Source: JAVBTT01 sp031556035 (lineage in GTDB: Bacteria > Bacillota > Clostridia > Oscillospirales > UBA929). From it: a DNA stretch of 64,000 nt. A program made the position numbers and the translations under genes. The stretch's first letter is position 1; the number at the start of each line of letters is the position of its first letter. This document shows, in pieces, positions 35,532 to 44,399 of the stretch. The notes beneath the pieces were generated by a model. That model was not told where the DNA came from and searched no databases. It saw only the letters and a list, made by a program, of their open reading frames with translations. Where the stretch lies: contig JAVBTT010000021.1 in the NCBI GenBank assembly GCA_031556035.1, positions 1 to 64,000 of the forward strand, written 5' to 3'.

Positions 35532-36466
35532 ATCATCTTAATGCAAAATTGCTCGCAATATGCCGCGCAGTAGCCGCACAAAAGACATGCCTCTTTGATG
35601 CAAATCACATGATTCCCTTGCAGCGCAAGGGCTTTGGACTTGCATGCCAAAACACACTTTTGACATCCTATGCAATGATCCTCTATTAAAATTTGTCTAT
35701 TTTGACGAAGCAATAATTCTTGATCTTCCGGGGGAAATCGGCCTGTTTCGAGAAAAAAGACGTTAGAATTCAACTCGAGCTCACTCTTCATGCCGACCGC
35801 CAGACTGTGCCCCCACTTGAGAGCGTAGGTCAAAGCCTCGCCCGCCCTCGCGTACAGGTGACCGCCGCCAAGAGCCTTCATGGTGTACACCCCCAGTCCG
35901 GACTCCTTGGCGCGACGGACGGCGTTCTCCATATCCTCCCTGGAGCCGTCCAGAATGCCAAGTCCAGTCAGATTAATCAGGGGATGCACTACATCGAGCC
36001 CAGCGTCCACCGCCGCATGTACGCCGTCCACCGCGTGAGTTGACAGGCCGACTGCGCGTATTCTCCCTCTGGCTTTTTCATTCATAAAGAAATCAAGCGC
36101 TTCCGCGTGTCCGCGCAGGGTGTGCTCACTCTCTTGCTCATGGAGCAGGAAAATGTCTATCACATCCCTGTCGAGTTCTCTCCGAGCTTCCTCAAGCGCG
36201 CTTTTCGCAAGCTCCGCGGAATAAGCGTAGGTCTTGGTGGCGACAACGATATCCTTGTCAGTCTTCTTCAAAGCATGACGAATGTGAGGATATGTCTGAT
36301 ATAATTGGGCTGTGTCAACAAAATTGACGCCCTTATCGAACGCCTTTAATAATAGCTCCCCGCCCTCTGACGGGGACAGGTTGTTCTGAAGCGGTCCCAA
36401 AGTCAGTGAGCCAAAGCACAGTCTGGATACCTTGAGTCCGGTTTTTCCAAGTGTTGAATACTCCAT
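35528..36466 (-). CDS. Aldo/keto reductase fused to a 2[4Fe-4S] ferredoxin domain
   Basis: About 312 residues. An N-terminal TIM barrel of the AKR superfamily has MEYSTLGKTGLKVSRLCFGS, FVDTAQLYQTYP (conserved Asp and Tyr), a Lys in VATKTYAY and HEQESEHTL. A C-terminal tail (from about 265) carries CIGCQKCVLAC and CLLCGYCAAYC, two iron-sulfur motifs. Such fusions are common in anaerobes and probably take electrons from or give them to ferredoxin. ATG 36466 has GAGGGAGAG ahead. Substrate unknown. Confidence 0.88.
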   Translation of the reverse strand: MEYSTLGKTGLKVSRLCFGSLTLGPLQNNLSPSEGGELLLKAFDKGVNFVDTAQLYQTYPHIRHALKKTDKDIVVATKTYAYSAELAKSALEEARRELDRDVIDIFLLHEQESEHTLRGHAEALDFFMNEKARGRIRAVGLSTHAVDGVHAAVDAGLDVVHPLINLTGLGILDGSREDMENAVRRAKESGLGVYTMKALGGGHLYARAGEALTYALKWGHSLAVGMKSELELNSNVFFLETGRFPPEDQELLLRQNRQILIEDHCIGCQKCVLACKSKALALQGNHVICIKEACLLCGYCAAYCEQFCIKMI

Positions 36467-36486
36467 TAGTCTCTCCCTCACAGTAA

Positions 36487-36512
36487 AGCGGGTTGCCGTA
36501 TGGCAACCCGCT
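36487..36512 (-). terminator. Terminator after ireB
   Basis: An 11-bp stem AGCGGGTTGCC with loop GTAT sits between ireB and the aldo/keto reductase. The minus-strand U-tract is short (TTTAC). On the plus strand it is followed by GTTTTT. Confidence 0.65.
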
Positions 36513-36531
36513 GAGCGTTTTTATTAGGATA

Positions 36532-36771
36532 TCAGGCGAGATAGCACTTGACAAGCTCCTGAAGCAACTCGTCCCTGTCAAGCCGACGGATCATGCTGCG
36601 CGCGTTCTTATGGTTGGTTATATAGGTGGGATCCTCCGACAGAATGTAGCCGACTATCTGATTTATGGGATTATATCCCTTTTCCTGGAGCGCCGTATAG
36701 ACAGAGAGCAGGATGCTCTTCATCTCCTTGTCCCGTTCATCGGAAATAGCGAATCTTCTGGTGTGATCCAA
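36532..36771 (-). CDS. ireB: IreB family regulatory phosphoprotein (UPF0297/YrzL)
   Basis: About 79 residues, near the 88-residue B. subtilis YrzL. ALQEKGYNPINQIVGYILSEDPTYI and RLDRDELLQELVKCYL are near-identical to the family. In Enterococcus IreB is phosphorylated by the Ser/Thr kinase IreK. I choose the TTG at 36771 with AAAGGGGGG seven bases ahead. The ATG frame further upstream translates the ribosome site itself and would lie at or before the predicted transcript start. It has its own promoter and terminator. The usual neighbours alaS and ruvX are not adjacent. Confidence 0.85.
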   Translation of the reverse strand: MDHTRRFAISDERDKEMKSILLSVYTALQEKGYNPINQIVGYILSEDPTYITNHKNARSMIRRLDRDELLQELVKCYLA

Positions 36772-36799
36772 TTGAAGGCACCCCCCTTTAATACCCATT

Positions 36800-36828
36800 A
36801 TTATAGCCAAAAGAATACCGGTTGTAAA
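36800..36828 (-). promoter_or_regulatory. Sigma-A promoter of ireB
   Basis: Minus-strand -35 TTTACA (36823-36828), 17-bp spacer, perfect -10 TATAAT (36800-36805). The predicted transcript start is about 20 bases before the TTG start, supporting that choice. Confidence 0.8.
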
Positions 36829-36876
36829 GAGGGGAAGGAAAATTTTGAAAAAATATCTCTGTCTGTAATATGTCAG

Positions 36877-38307
36877 TTATACCCTCAGGGTTGTATTCTC
36901 TGAGGTTACTTCCGAATATTTTTCAAGCGCAGGCGCTATTTGCTTTCTCAAAAAGCTCTCCACCTGCTCAGGACAGCGCCCGATATAGAGCTCCGGCACC
37001 AGCAGCTTTTCAAGCACCTCCTGCGTCATTCCGAACACGGGGTCACCCGCGATACGGTTCAGCAGATCATTGGCGAGACCATCTTCCTTCACCGACCTGC
37101 CTGCTTCAATCGAGTGCACTCTGATGCGCTCGTGCAGTTCCTGGCGGTCTCCACCCCGCCGCACCGCGTCCATCATGATGTTCTCGGTGGCCATGAACGG
37201 CAGCTCCTCGCGAAGCCGCTTTTCTATAACCCTTGGATACACCCTGAGGCCGGAGGCGACATTGAGGTATATTCCCAAAATCGCGTCGGTGGTCAAAAAC
37301 GCCTCCGGGACAGCGACGCGCTTGCCCGCGGAATCGTCCAGGGTGCGCTCAAACCACTGCGTTGAGGCCGTCTGAGCGGCGTACTGCTCATATCCCGCGA
37401 CCAGCCTCGCAAGAGAGCAAATACGCTCCGAGCGCATCGGGTTGCGCTTGTACGGCATGGCGCTGGAGCCCACCTGCGCGCTTTCAAACGGCTCCTCAAG
37501 CTCCTTGAGGTGGGAGAGCAGCCGTATGTCGCAGGCGAATTTGTGCGCGCTTTGCGCCACGCCGGACAGGGTTGACAGTACAGAAGCGTCCACCTTGCGG
37601 GAATAGGTCTGTCCGGTGACCGCGTACGCGCCGTCAAAGCCCATCTCGGCGCAGACAAGGCGCTCCAGCTCCTCCACTTTGGCGTGGTTCCCGTCAAACA
37701 GCTCCAGAAAGCTGGCCTGGGTGCCGGTGGTGCCCTTGGCCCCGCGCAGCCTCAGTCCGCCAATGCGGTGCTCCAGCTCGTCCAAATCCAGCAGCAGCTC
37801 CTGCATCCACAGGGCGGCCCGCTTGCCCACAGTAACCGGCTGGGCGGGCTGGAAATGCGTAAAGCCCAAGGTGGGAAGGGACTTGTACTCATCCGCGAAT
37901 ACGGCCAGAGCGCGCAGGACACGGATCACGCCATCGCGGATGAGTCGCAGCCCCTCGCGCATCAGGATGATATCGGTATTGTCTCCTACATAACAGCTGG
38001 TCGCGCCAAGGTGGATGACGGGCATAGCGTCCGGGCACTGCTCACCCCAGGCGTGGATATGCGCCATGACATCGTGGCGCAGCTTTTTTTCCCAGTGAGC
38101 GGCGCGTTCGTAGTCTATATTTGTAAGATTGGCCTCCATCTGGGCTATTTGCGCGTCGGTTATTGGAAGCCCAAGCGCCCTCTCGGATTTCGCGAGCGCC
38201 AGCCAGAGCTTTCGCCAGGTTCTGAATTTTGTGTCCGGGCTGAAAAGCTCCAGCATGGCCCGGCTTGCGTAGCGGGAGGCGAGGGGAGTCTCATAGGTGT
38301 CCTTCAT
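36877..38307 (-). CDS. purB: Adenylosuccinate lyase
   Basis: A 476-residue enzyme acting twice in purine synthesis: SAICAR to AICAR, and adenylosuccinate to AMP. The fumarase/aspartase superfamily signature GSSAMPYKRNPMRSE is at about 281-295. HLGATSCYVGDNTD and TLGFTHFQPAQPV carry catalytic His residues. It belongs to the longer PurB subgroup also found in Clostridia and eukaryotes. It starts five bases after the aspartate aminotransferase stop and is the last gene of a long operon. Confidence 0.95.
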   Translation of the reverse strand: MKDTYETPLASRYASRAMLELFSPDTKFRTWRKLWLALAKSERALGLPITDAQIAQMEANLTNIDYERAAHWEKKLRHDVMAHIHAWGEQCPDAMPVIHLGATSCYVGDNTDIILMREGLRLIRDGVIRVLRALAVFADEYKSLPTLGFTHFQPAQPVTVGKRAALWMQELLLDLDELEHRIGGLRLRGAKGTTGTQASFLELFDGNHAKVEELERLVCAEMGFDGAYAVTGQTYSRKVDASVLSTLSGVAQSAHKFACDIRLLSHLKELEEPFESAQVGSSAMPYKRNPMRSERICSLARLVAGYEQYAAQTASTQWFERTLDDSAGKRVAVPEAFLTTDAILGIYLNVASGLRVYPRVIEKRLREELPFMATENIMMDAVRRGGDRQELHERIRVHSIEAGRSVKEDGLANDLLNRIAGDPVFGMTQEVLEKLLVPELYIGRCPEQVESFLRKQIAPALEKYSEVTSENTTLRV

Positions 38308-38312
38308 TCTCT

Positions 38313-39506
38313 CTATCCTTTTATGAATTGTTCAAAGCGATCCATGCCCTTGCAGATATTCTCCATTGAGGTGGCATAGGACCAGCGCAGATACCCGTCT
38401 ATTCCGAAGCTTTCGCAGGGCACGACGGCGACCATGGCCTTTTCCAGCAGCAGGGCGGCGAAATCGGACGCGGTATCAATCCTGACTCCGTGCAGGGACT
38501 TTCCAAGAAGCTCCCTGATGTTCATAAACAGGTAAAACGCTCCGTCCGGCTTAAGACAGCTCACGCCGTCCAGGGCGTTGACTCGCCCGACGAAATAGTC
38601 CCTGCGCTTCTCAAAGGCCACGCGCATGGTTTCAACCGTGTCCTGGGGGCCGCTGAGCGCCTCCAGCGCCGCGAGCTGGGACATGGTAGCCGGCCCGGAT
38701 GTGCTGTGTGACTGATAGGCTGCCATGACCTTGGATATCTCCGGGTTGGCACAGGCCCAGCCTATGCGCCAGCCGGTCATGGAAAAGCTCTTGGACACCC
38801 CGTTTATCAATACGGTAAGCTCCTTGACATCTTCTCCGAGGGCGGCGAAAGACGTATAGGCCAGCCCGTCAAACAGCAGCTTGTCGTATATCTCGTCCGC
38901 TATAACATATATGCCGTGCTTTACGCAGACGTCGGCGATAGCCCGCAGTTCGGCTTCGTTGTATACCATACCGGTGGGGTTTGAGGGCGAATTGAGAATC
39001 AGCGCCTTGGTTTTGGCGGTGACGGCGGCATCCAGCTTGGCCGGAGTGAGCTTGAAGCTTTCCGCCTCGGAGGTGTGGAGGACTATCGGCTTCGCCCCGG
39101 CCATGGCGATGGCCTCAGCGTAAGTGACCCAGTAGGGGGCGGGGAGTATGACCTCGTCGCCGGGGTCGCACAGCGTCATGAGAGCGATAAAAATGTTGTG
39201 CTTCGCGCCGGAAGATATGAGCACCTGGCTCGGGGCGTATTCGACGCCGTAATCGCGCATGATCTGTCCGCAGACAGCCTTACGCAGAGACTCAAGCCCG
39301 GAGGCGGGCGTGTACTTGGTCTGGTTGGACTGAATGGCCTTTATGCCGGCGGAGCTGATATTGTCCGGAGTGGGGAAATCGGGCTCGCCAGCGCCGAAGC
39401 CGACTACGTCGAGGCCGTCGGCCTGCATTTTCTTGAACATGGCGTCGATTTTCAGGGTGGCCGAGGCCTGCACGGCTGAGGCGATGCGGGAAATAGGCTT
39501 TTTCAT
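38313..39506 (-). CDS. aspB: Pyridoxal-phosphate aminotransferase (aspartate type)
   Basis: About 397 residues, fold type I. It has GAGEPDFPTPDNI near the start, NSPSNPTGMVYNE, the PLP lysine in SKSFSMTGWRIGWA (about 234), and the C-terminal RWSYATSMENI with the substrate Arg. It likely interconverts aspartate and oxaloacetate. ATG 39506 has GGTAGGGAGA ahead. It is located between asnS/ECF S and purB, so aspartate metabolism ties the set together. Confidence 0.88.
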   Translation of the reverse strand: MKKPISRIASAVQASATLKIDAMFKKMQADGLDVVGFGAGEPDFPTPDNISSAGIKAIQSNQTKYTPASGLESLRKAVCGQIMRDYGVEYAPSQVLISSGAKHNIFIALMTLCDPGDEVILPAPYWVTYAEAIAMAGAKPIVLHTSEAESFKLTPAKLDAAVTAKTKALILNSPSNPTGMVYNEAELRAIADVCVKHGIYVIADEIYDKLLFDGLAYTSFAALGEDVKELTVLINGVSKSFSMTGWRIGWACANPEISKVMAAYQSHSTSGPATMSQLAALEALSGPQDTVETMRVAFEKRRDYFVGRVNALDGVSCLKPDGAFYLFMNIRELLGKSLHGVRIDTASDFAALLLEKAMVAVVPCESFGIDGYLRWSYATSMENICKGMDRFEQFIKG

Positions 39507-39557
39507 AAACAGTCTCCCTACCGTAAAGAGTTTTTGATACTTCAAGCTGTATAGACG

Positions 39558-40190
39558 CTAAACTTTTTGCCTTTTCATAACCTCAATCAATACCCGGCCT
39601 ATCAGGACGGTGAGGACTCCCGCCACAGCGGCCTCTATAAGACCGTTGAGGCTTATTATGCCCATGATAATGTCCCAAAGTGCGCTGATTGAGATGCCGG
39701 CGGCGTCCGAGTAGGATTCGCGGAAGAAGAGGAATACCCCGCCAAGGACAAGAATTGTATTCGCCAGAGACGCGCTGACCCCGGCAACCGCCAGGGACAC
39801 GACCTTGGGCATCCTGCCCACACTGTCAAAGCCTTTGAAAATCAGAGCAGCCGTAATACCGACCAGTATTCTCGGCACAAAACAGATCACGAGGCTCCAG
39901 CCGTTGCCGTGAAAGGCGCCTCCCTGATAAAACGGGGAGTAAAGAGGGGATTCTATCGGGCTTGGAAGCAGGAAGGTGGCGTTAATGAGCGAGGTGAGGC
40001 CGAAGAAAAATCCCACAAGAGCGCCGGAGCGCCAGCCGAGCAGGACACCGGCAAGTATAACCGGTATATGCATGACCGTTATCGCCATGGTCGGGTTTGC
40101 CCTTATATACCCTATATTGGGGATAAGACCGATGGCGAGCTCAATGGCCACGAACATCGAGACAATTGCGAGTCTTTTTGTATTTTTCAT
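39558..40190 (-). CDS. ECF transporter S component
   Basis: About 210 residues with six membrane helices. MKNTKRLAIVSMFVAIELAIGLIP begins it, and the glycine-rich ILAGVLLGWRSGALVGFFFGLTSL is typical of S components that bind a vitamin before loading onto the shared EcfAAT module. EcfA and EcfT are not in the window. The substrate could be a vitamin or an amino-acid related compound; there is no riboswitch to tell. It sits 41 bases after asnS. Confidence 0.85.
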   Translation of the reverse strand: MKNTKRLAIVSMFVAIELAIGLIPNIGYIRANPTMAITVMHIPVILAGVLLGWRSGALVGFFFGLTSLINATFLLPSPIESPLYSPFYQGGAFHGNGWSLVICFVPRILVGITAALIFKGFDSVGRMPKVVSLAVAGVSASLANTILVLGGVFLFFRESYSDAAGISISALWDIIMGIISLNGLIEAAVAGVLTVLIGRVLIEVMKRQKV

Positions 40191-40231
40191 TCTCTGCACC
40201 CCCGTTAAACACGCTCTTTTTTAGAATGTCG

Positions 40232-41593
40232 TCAAAACTCAGCGTTACCGGGCGTTCTCGGAAACGCGATCACGTCGCGTATGTTGGCCATTCCCGTCAA
40301 ATACATGAGCATGCGCTCAAAGCCCAGTCCGTAGCCCGCGTGCTTGGTTGAGCCGTATTTGCGCAGGTCGAGATACCACTTGTAGTTTTCAAGCTCAAGA
40401 CCAAGCTCGTTTACGCGCTCTAGCAATCTGTCGTAGCGCTCCTCACGCTGGCTGCCGCCGATGAGCTCGCCGACGGCCGGTACCAGCAGATCCATGGCGG
40501 CCACCGTTTTTCCGTCGTCGTTCAGGCGCATATAAAAAGCCTTGATCTCCTTGGGGTAGTCCGTCACGAACACCGGGCGCCCAACCACCTTCTCGGTCAG
40601 GTAACGCTCGTGCTCGGTCTGGAGGTCGCAGCCCCAGAACACCGGATACTGGAAGCCGTCAGAGTTTTTTTCCAGGTGGGATATAGCTTCGGTGTAGGTC
40701 ATGCGTGCAAATTCGGAGTTGAGCACAAAGTTGAGGCGCTCAAGGAGGCCGGTGTCTATAAAGCCGTTGAAAAATGCCATCTCGTCCGGGCAGCGTTCCA
40801 GTACGCGCCGGATTACATGCTTCACCATGTCCTCGGCAAGCCTCATGTCGTCGTTTAGGTCGGCAAAGGCTATTTCGGGCTCGATCATCCAGAACTCGGC
40901 GGCATGGCGCGGGGTGTTGGACTTTTCCGCGCGGAAGGTGGGGCCGAAGGTGTAGGTTTTGGAATAGGCCTGCGCGAACGTCTCGGCCTCCAGCTGGCCG
41001 GTGACGGTAAGACCGGTGAACTGCCCGAAAAAGTCCTTCGAGAAGTCGTTTTCGCCGGGCGCAAGGGTTGATACGCGGAACATCTCGCCCGCGCCCTCGC
41101 CGTCGCTGGCGGTGATGATCGGGGTGTGGGCATAGACAAAGCCCCGGTCATGGAAAAACTCGTGGATGGCGAACGCCGCCTCGCTGCGCACCCGGAACAC
41201 CGCCTGAAACGTGTTGGTTCTCGGGCGCAAATGCGCGATGGTGCGCAGGAACTCGAAGCTGTGCCGTTTTTTTTGAAGCGGATAGTCAGGCGGGCATTCG
41301 CCTTCAACCGCCAAGCTTGTTGCCCTGATCTCAAACGGCTGCTTGGCGTCCGGGGTGAGCAACAGGGTGCCGCTGACGACCACCGCGGAGCCAATACCGA
41401 GCTTAACCGCCTTTTCAAAGTCCGGATTGCCGCTGTCGATCACCGCCTGCACGCTCTTGACGGTGCTGCCGTCGCTGAGCTCAAGGAAGCCGACGACCTT
41501 GGAGTCGCGCACGGTGCGAAGCCAGCCGCAGACGGTGACGTCCGCGCCTGAATACTCCTGCGCCTTTTTATAAAGCTCGGATATGGCGGTCAT
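40232..41593 (-). CDS. asnS: Asparaginyl-tRNA synthetase
   Basis: A 453-residue class IIb synthetase. The N-terminal OB-fold has VTVCGWLRTVRDSKVVGFLELSDGS. The core has FRVRSEAAFAIHEFFHDRGFVYAHTPII and TFRAEKSNTPRHAAEFWMIEPE. The C-terminal motif 3 is GYGLGFERMLMYLTG. The GFLELSDGS form, and absence of aspartyl-type insertions, argue for Asn rather than Asp. The gap to leuB is 17 bases. Confidence 0.96.
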   Translation of the reverse strand: MTAISELYKKAQEYSGADVTVCGWLRTVRDSKVVGFLELSDGSTVKSVQAVIDSGNPDFEKAVKLGIGSAVVVSGTLLLTPDAKQPFEIRATSLAVEGECPPDYPLQKKRHSFEFLRTIAHLRPRTNTFQAVFRVRSEAAFAIHEFFHDRGFVYAHTPIITASDGEGAGEMFRVSTLAPGENDFSKDFFGQFTGLTVTGQLEAETFAQAYSKTYTFGPTFRAEKSNTPRHAAEFWMIEPEIAFADLNDDMRLAEDMVKHVIRRVLERCPDEMAFFNGFIDTGLLERLNFVLNSEFARMTYTEAISHLEKNSDGFQYPVFWGCDLQTEHERYLTEKVVGRPVFVTDYPKEIKAFYMRLNDDGKTVAAMDLLVPAVGELIGGSQREERYDRLLERVNELGLELENYKWYLDLRKYGSTKHAGYGLGFERMLMYLTGMANIRDVIAFPRTPGNAEF

Positions 41594-41610
41594 GAGTAAC
41601 CCCTCCTATA

Positions 41611-42675
41611 TTATATGTGTTTTATCAGATTGCTTTTAATTTTTTCTCCCACTTCCCGCGTCCCGGCGCCGCCGCCGAGATCGGGGGTGAGGAATTTTTC
41701 GCGGAGCGTTTTTTCCACCGCGCGTTCGACGCAATCCGCGGCGGCGTCCTGCGAAAGGCCGTGGCGCAGAAGCATTGCAGCGGACAGCACAGCCGCTATG
41801 GGATTTGCCAGATTTCTGCCGGCTATATCCGGAGCCGAGCCGTGAACCGGCTCGAAAAGCCCTGGAGTGTCCGGCATACCCAGGCTGGCGGACGGCAGGA
41901 GGCCGATTGAGCCGCATACCGCCCCTGCCTCGTCCGAGAGGATGTCGCCAAACATGTTCTCTGTCACAATGACGTCGAACTGCGCGGGGGTTAATACAAG
42001 CTGCATCGCCGCGTTGTCGACAAGCATATGTGAAAGCTCAACGTCGGGATATTCCCGGGAAAGGCGAACTGCCGTCTCCCTCCATAGGCGGGAGGACTCC
42101 AGCACGTTGGCCTTGTCCACGCTGGTGAGCTTTTTGCGGCGGCGTCCCGCGGCCTCGAACGCGACCCGGCATACCCGCTCAATTTCGGCCTCGCTGTAAG
42201 TCATCGTGTCGTATGCCGTCATGTTGCCGTACTCGTCGCTGAAGAGGCCGCTTTTCCCAAAGTAAAGCCCCCCGGTCAGCTCCCTGACTATGAGTATGTC
42301 TATGGGGGACGGGGCTTTAAGGGGAGACATTGAAGCAAGCCCCGGCCATATTTTTGCCGGGCGCAGATTGGCGAATACGCCGAGTCCGGCGCGAAGCTTG
42401 AGGAGCCCCTGCTCGGGCCTGACGTGAGACAGCTCCCACTCAGGGCCGCCAACCGCGCCCATCAGGACGGCGTCCGAGGCTTTGCAGGCGTCCAATACCT
42501 CGTCTGTCAAGGGGACTCCGTGCCGCTCTATAGAGCAGCCTCCGAACAGATAATCCCGGCGTTCAAACCTGATGCCGTACAGCTCTCCGGCGGCGTCGAG
42601 CACGTCAAGCGCGGCGGCGGTTACCTCCGGGCCTATGCCGTCACCGGGCAGTACAACCAGCCTGAAGCTACGCAT
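41611..42675 (-). CDS. leuB: 3-Isopropylmalate dehydrogenase
   Basis: About 354 residues. It oxidises and decarboxylates 3-isopropylmalate in leucine synthesis and can act on methylmalate in the citramalate route. VVLPGDGIGPEVTAAAL, LKLRAGLGVFANLRP, VRELTGGLYFG and the metal site MFGDILSDEAG are present, as is EPVHGSAPDIAG. The start ATG 42675 overlaps the leuD end by eight bases. Confidence 0.96.
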   Translation of the reverse strand: MRSFRLVVLPGDGIGPEVTAAALDVLDAAGELYGIRFERRDYLFGGCSIERHGVPLTDEVLDACKASDAVLMGAVGGPEWELSHVRPEQGLLKLRAGLGVFANLRPAKIWPGLASMSPLKAPSPIDILIVRELTGGLYFGKSGLFSDEYGNMTAYDTMTYSEAEIERVCRVAFEAAGRRRKKLTSVDKANVLESSRLWRETAVRLSREYPDVELSHMLVDNAAMQLVLTPAQFDVIVTENMFGDILSDEAGAVCGSIGLLPSASLGMPDTPGLFEPVHGSAPDIAGRNLANPIAAVLSAAMLLRHGLSQDAAADCVERAVEKTLREKFLTPDLGGGAGTREVGEKIKSNLIKHI

Positions 42676-43147
42676 GGCTGCCACCCCGCGCTATTGATTC
42701 CAGCAGACCGCCCGCGCTGATTATGCGGCGGATGAAATCCGGCATTGGCGCAGCGGAAAAGCGGGTGCCGTCTACAATGATTTCGCCGGAGGCGAGATCA
42801 AGCGATACCGTCGAGTCGGGCCTGACGGCGGAAACCGCGGCAGGGCATTCCAGTATGGGCAGACCGATATTGATGGCATTGCGGTAGAATATCCGCGCAA
42901 AGCTTTTGGCCACCACGGCTGATATTCCGGACTCCTTGATCGCGAGCGGCGCATGCTCCCGGGAGGAGCCGCAGCCGAAGTTTTCCCCGGCAAATATTAT
43001 ATCACCATTTTGCGCGGCTTTGGAATAATTTTCATCAAAGTCAATAAAGCAATAACGCGAAAGCTCTGAGGGTACGGACGTGTACAGGTAACGCGCGGGT
43101 ATGATGGCGTCGGTGTCCACATTGTCGCCGTATATAAAAATATTCAT
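42668..43147 (-). CDS. leuD: 3-Isopropylmalate dehydratase small subunit
   Basis: 159 residues, swivel domain. IIPARYLYT near the start and GENFGCGSSREHAPLAI are the family motifs. With LeuC it isomerises 2-isopropylmalate (and citramalate). Its ATG overlaps the leuC stop (ATGA). Confidence 0.96.
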   Translation of the reverse strand: MNIFIYGDNVDTDAIIPARYLYTSVPSELSRYCFIDFDENYSKAAQNGDIIFAGENFGCGSSREHAPLAIKESGISAVVAKSFARIFYRNAINIGLPILECPAAVSAVRPDSTVSLDLASGEIIVDGTRFSAAPMPDFIRRIISAGGLLESIARGGSHA

Positions 43148-44397
43148 TGTGTCACCCCTGACGGATCGGTCAGCTCACCCGCTATAGCTGTCGCGGCCGC
43201 GACAGCGGGGGAGACAAGATAGACCTCGGATTTCGCGTGGCCCATCCGGCCCTGAAAATTCCGGTTTGTTGTGGCCGCGCAGCGCTCTCCATCCGCCAGT
43301 ATGCCCATATGTCCGCCCAGGCACGGGCCGCAGGTCGGGGTGGAGACGGCGGCCCCTGCCTCTATAAAGGCTTCGATGAGCCCCAGCCTGAGCGCGTCCA
43401 GATATATCCTCTGCGTGGCGGGAATAATTATACACCGCACTCCCTTTGCGACCCTGCGCCCGCGCATCAGCTCCGCGGCGAGCTTTAAATCCTCCAGCCG
43501 CCCGTTTGTGCATGAGCCGATCACGACCTGATTGACCGAGATTACGCCGGCGTCCCTGACCCTGCGCACGTTGCCGGGGGATGGCGGAAGCGCAACTACC
43601 GGGGAGAGACCGCCAAGGTCGATTCTGACCGTACGCGCGTATTCGGCATCGGGACCCGGCTTATAAACATTATATTTCCTGCTCACCCTGTCCTTAATAT
43701 AGCCGAGCGTCTTTTCGTCAACCTGGAATATCCCGTTCTTGGCCCCGCACTCAATCGCCATGTTCGCGATAGTGAACCTGTCGTCCATCGACAGCGCTTC
43801 GGCCCCGAAAAACTCAAGGGAGGAGTAACGCGCGCCGTCCACTCCGAGTATACCGATCAGCGTCAGAATAATGTCCTTGCCGGTCACGTATTTTCGCGGG
43901 CTGCCGGACAGCTCCACCTTAATGGCGTCCGGAATCCTGAGCCAGATTTTGCCTGTCGCCATTCCGGCGGCCATGTCCGTGCTGCCGGAGCCGGTGGAAA
44001 AAGCGCCGAGTGCTCCGTAGGTGCAGGTGTGGCTGTCCGCCCCGAGTATCAGCTCCCCCGGGGCGGCGAGGCCTCTTTCGGGTATCAGCGCGTGTTCTAT
44101 TCCCATATCGCCAACGTCGAAGAAGTTTGCGATGCCGTGCTTTTTCGCGAAATCCCGAACCCCGGCGCACTGCGCGGCGCTCTGAATATCCTTGTTGGGG
44201 GTGAAGTGATCCAGCACAAGCGCGATTTTGTCCCTGTCAAACACGCTGTCCAGCCCGTGCCTCGCCATTTCCCTGATGGCGACCGGGGCAGTGATATCGT
44301 TGCCCAGAACCAGGTCGAGGTCGGCCTCAATAAGCTGGCCCGGCTCAACGTTCTCCTGGCCGGAGTGAGCCGCCAGAATCTGCTGGGTCATTGTCAT
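43144..44397 (-). CDS. leuC: 3-Isopropylmalate dehydratase large subunit
   Basis: A 417-residue aconitase-type protein. The [4Fe-4S] cysteines lie in VIGSCTNGR and TCGPCLGGHMG. The length and the GADSHTCTYGALGAFSTGSGSTDMA motif fit the bacterial/archaeal LeuC2 class paired with a short LeuD. GGAGGAC precedes the ATG at 44397. Confidence 0.96.
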   Translation of the reverse strand: MTMTQQILAAHSGQENVEPGQLIEADLDLVLGNDITAPVAIREMARHGLDSVFDRDKIALVLDHFTPNKDIQSAAQCAGVRDFAKKHGIANFFDVGDMGIEHALIPERGLAAPGELILGADSHTCTYGALGAFSTGSGSTDMAAGMATGKIWLRIPDAIKVELSGSPRKYVTGKDIILTLIGILGVDGARYSSLEFFGAEALSMDDRFTIANMAIECGAKNGIFQVDEKTLGYIKDRVSRKYNVYKPGPDAEYARTVRIDLGGLSPVVALPPSPGNVRRVRDAGVISVNQVVIGSCTNGRLEDLKLAAELMRGRRVAKGVRCIIIPATQRIYLDALRLGLIEAFIEAGAAVSTPTCGPCLGGHMGILADGERCAATTNRNFQGRMGHAKSEVYLVSPAVAAATAIAGELTDPSGVTQ

Positions 44398-44399
44398 GT

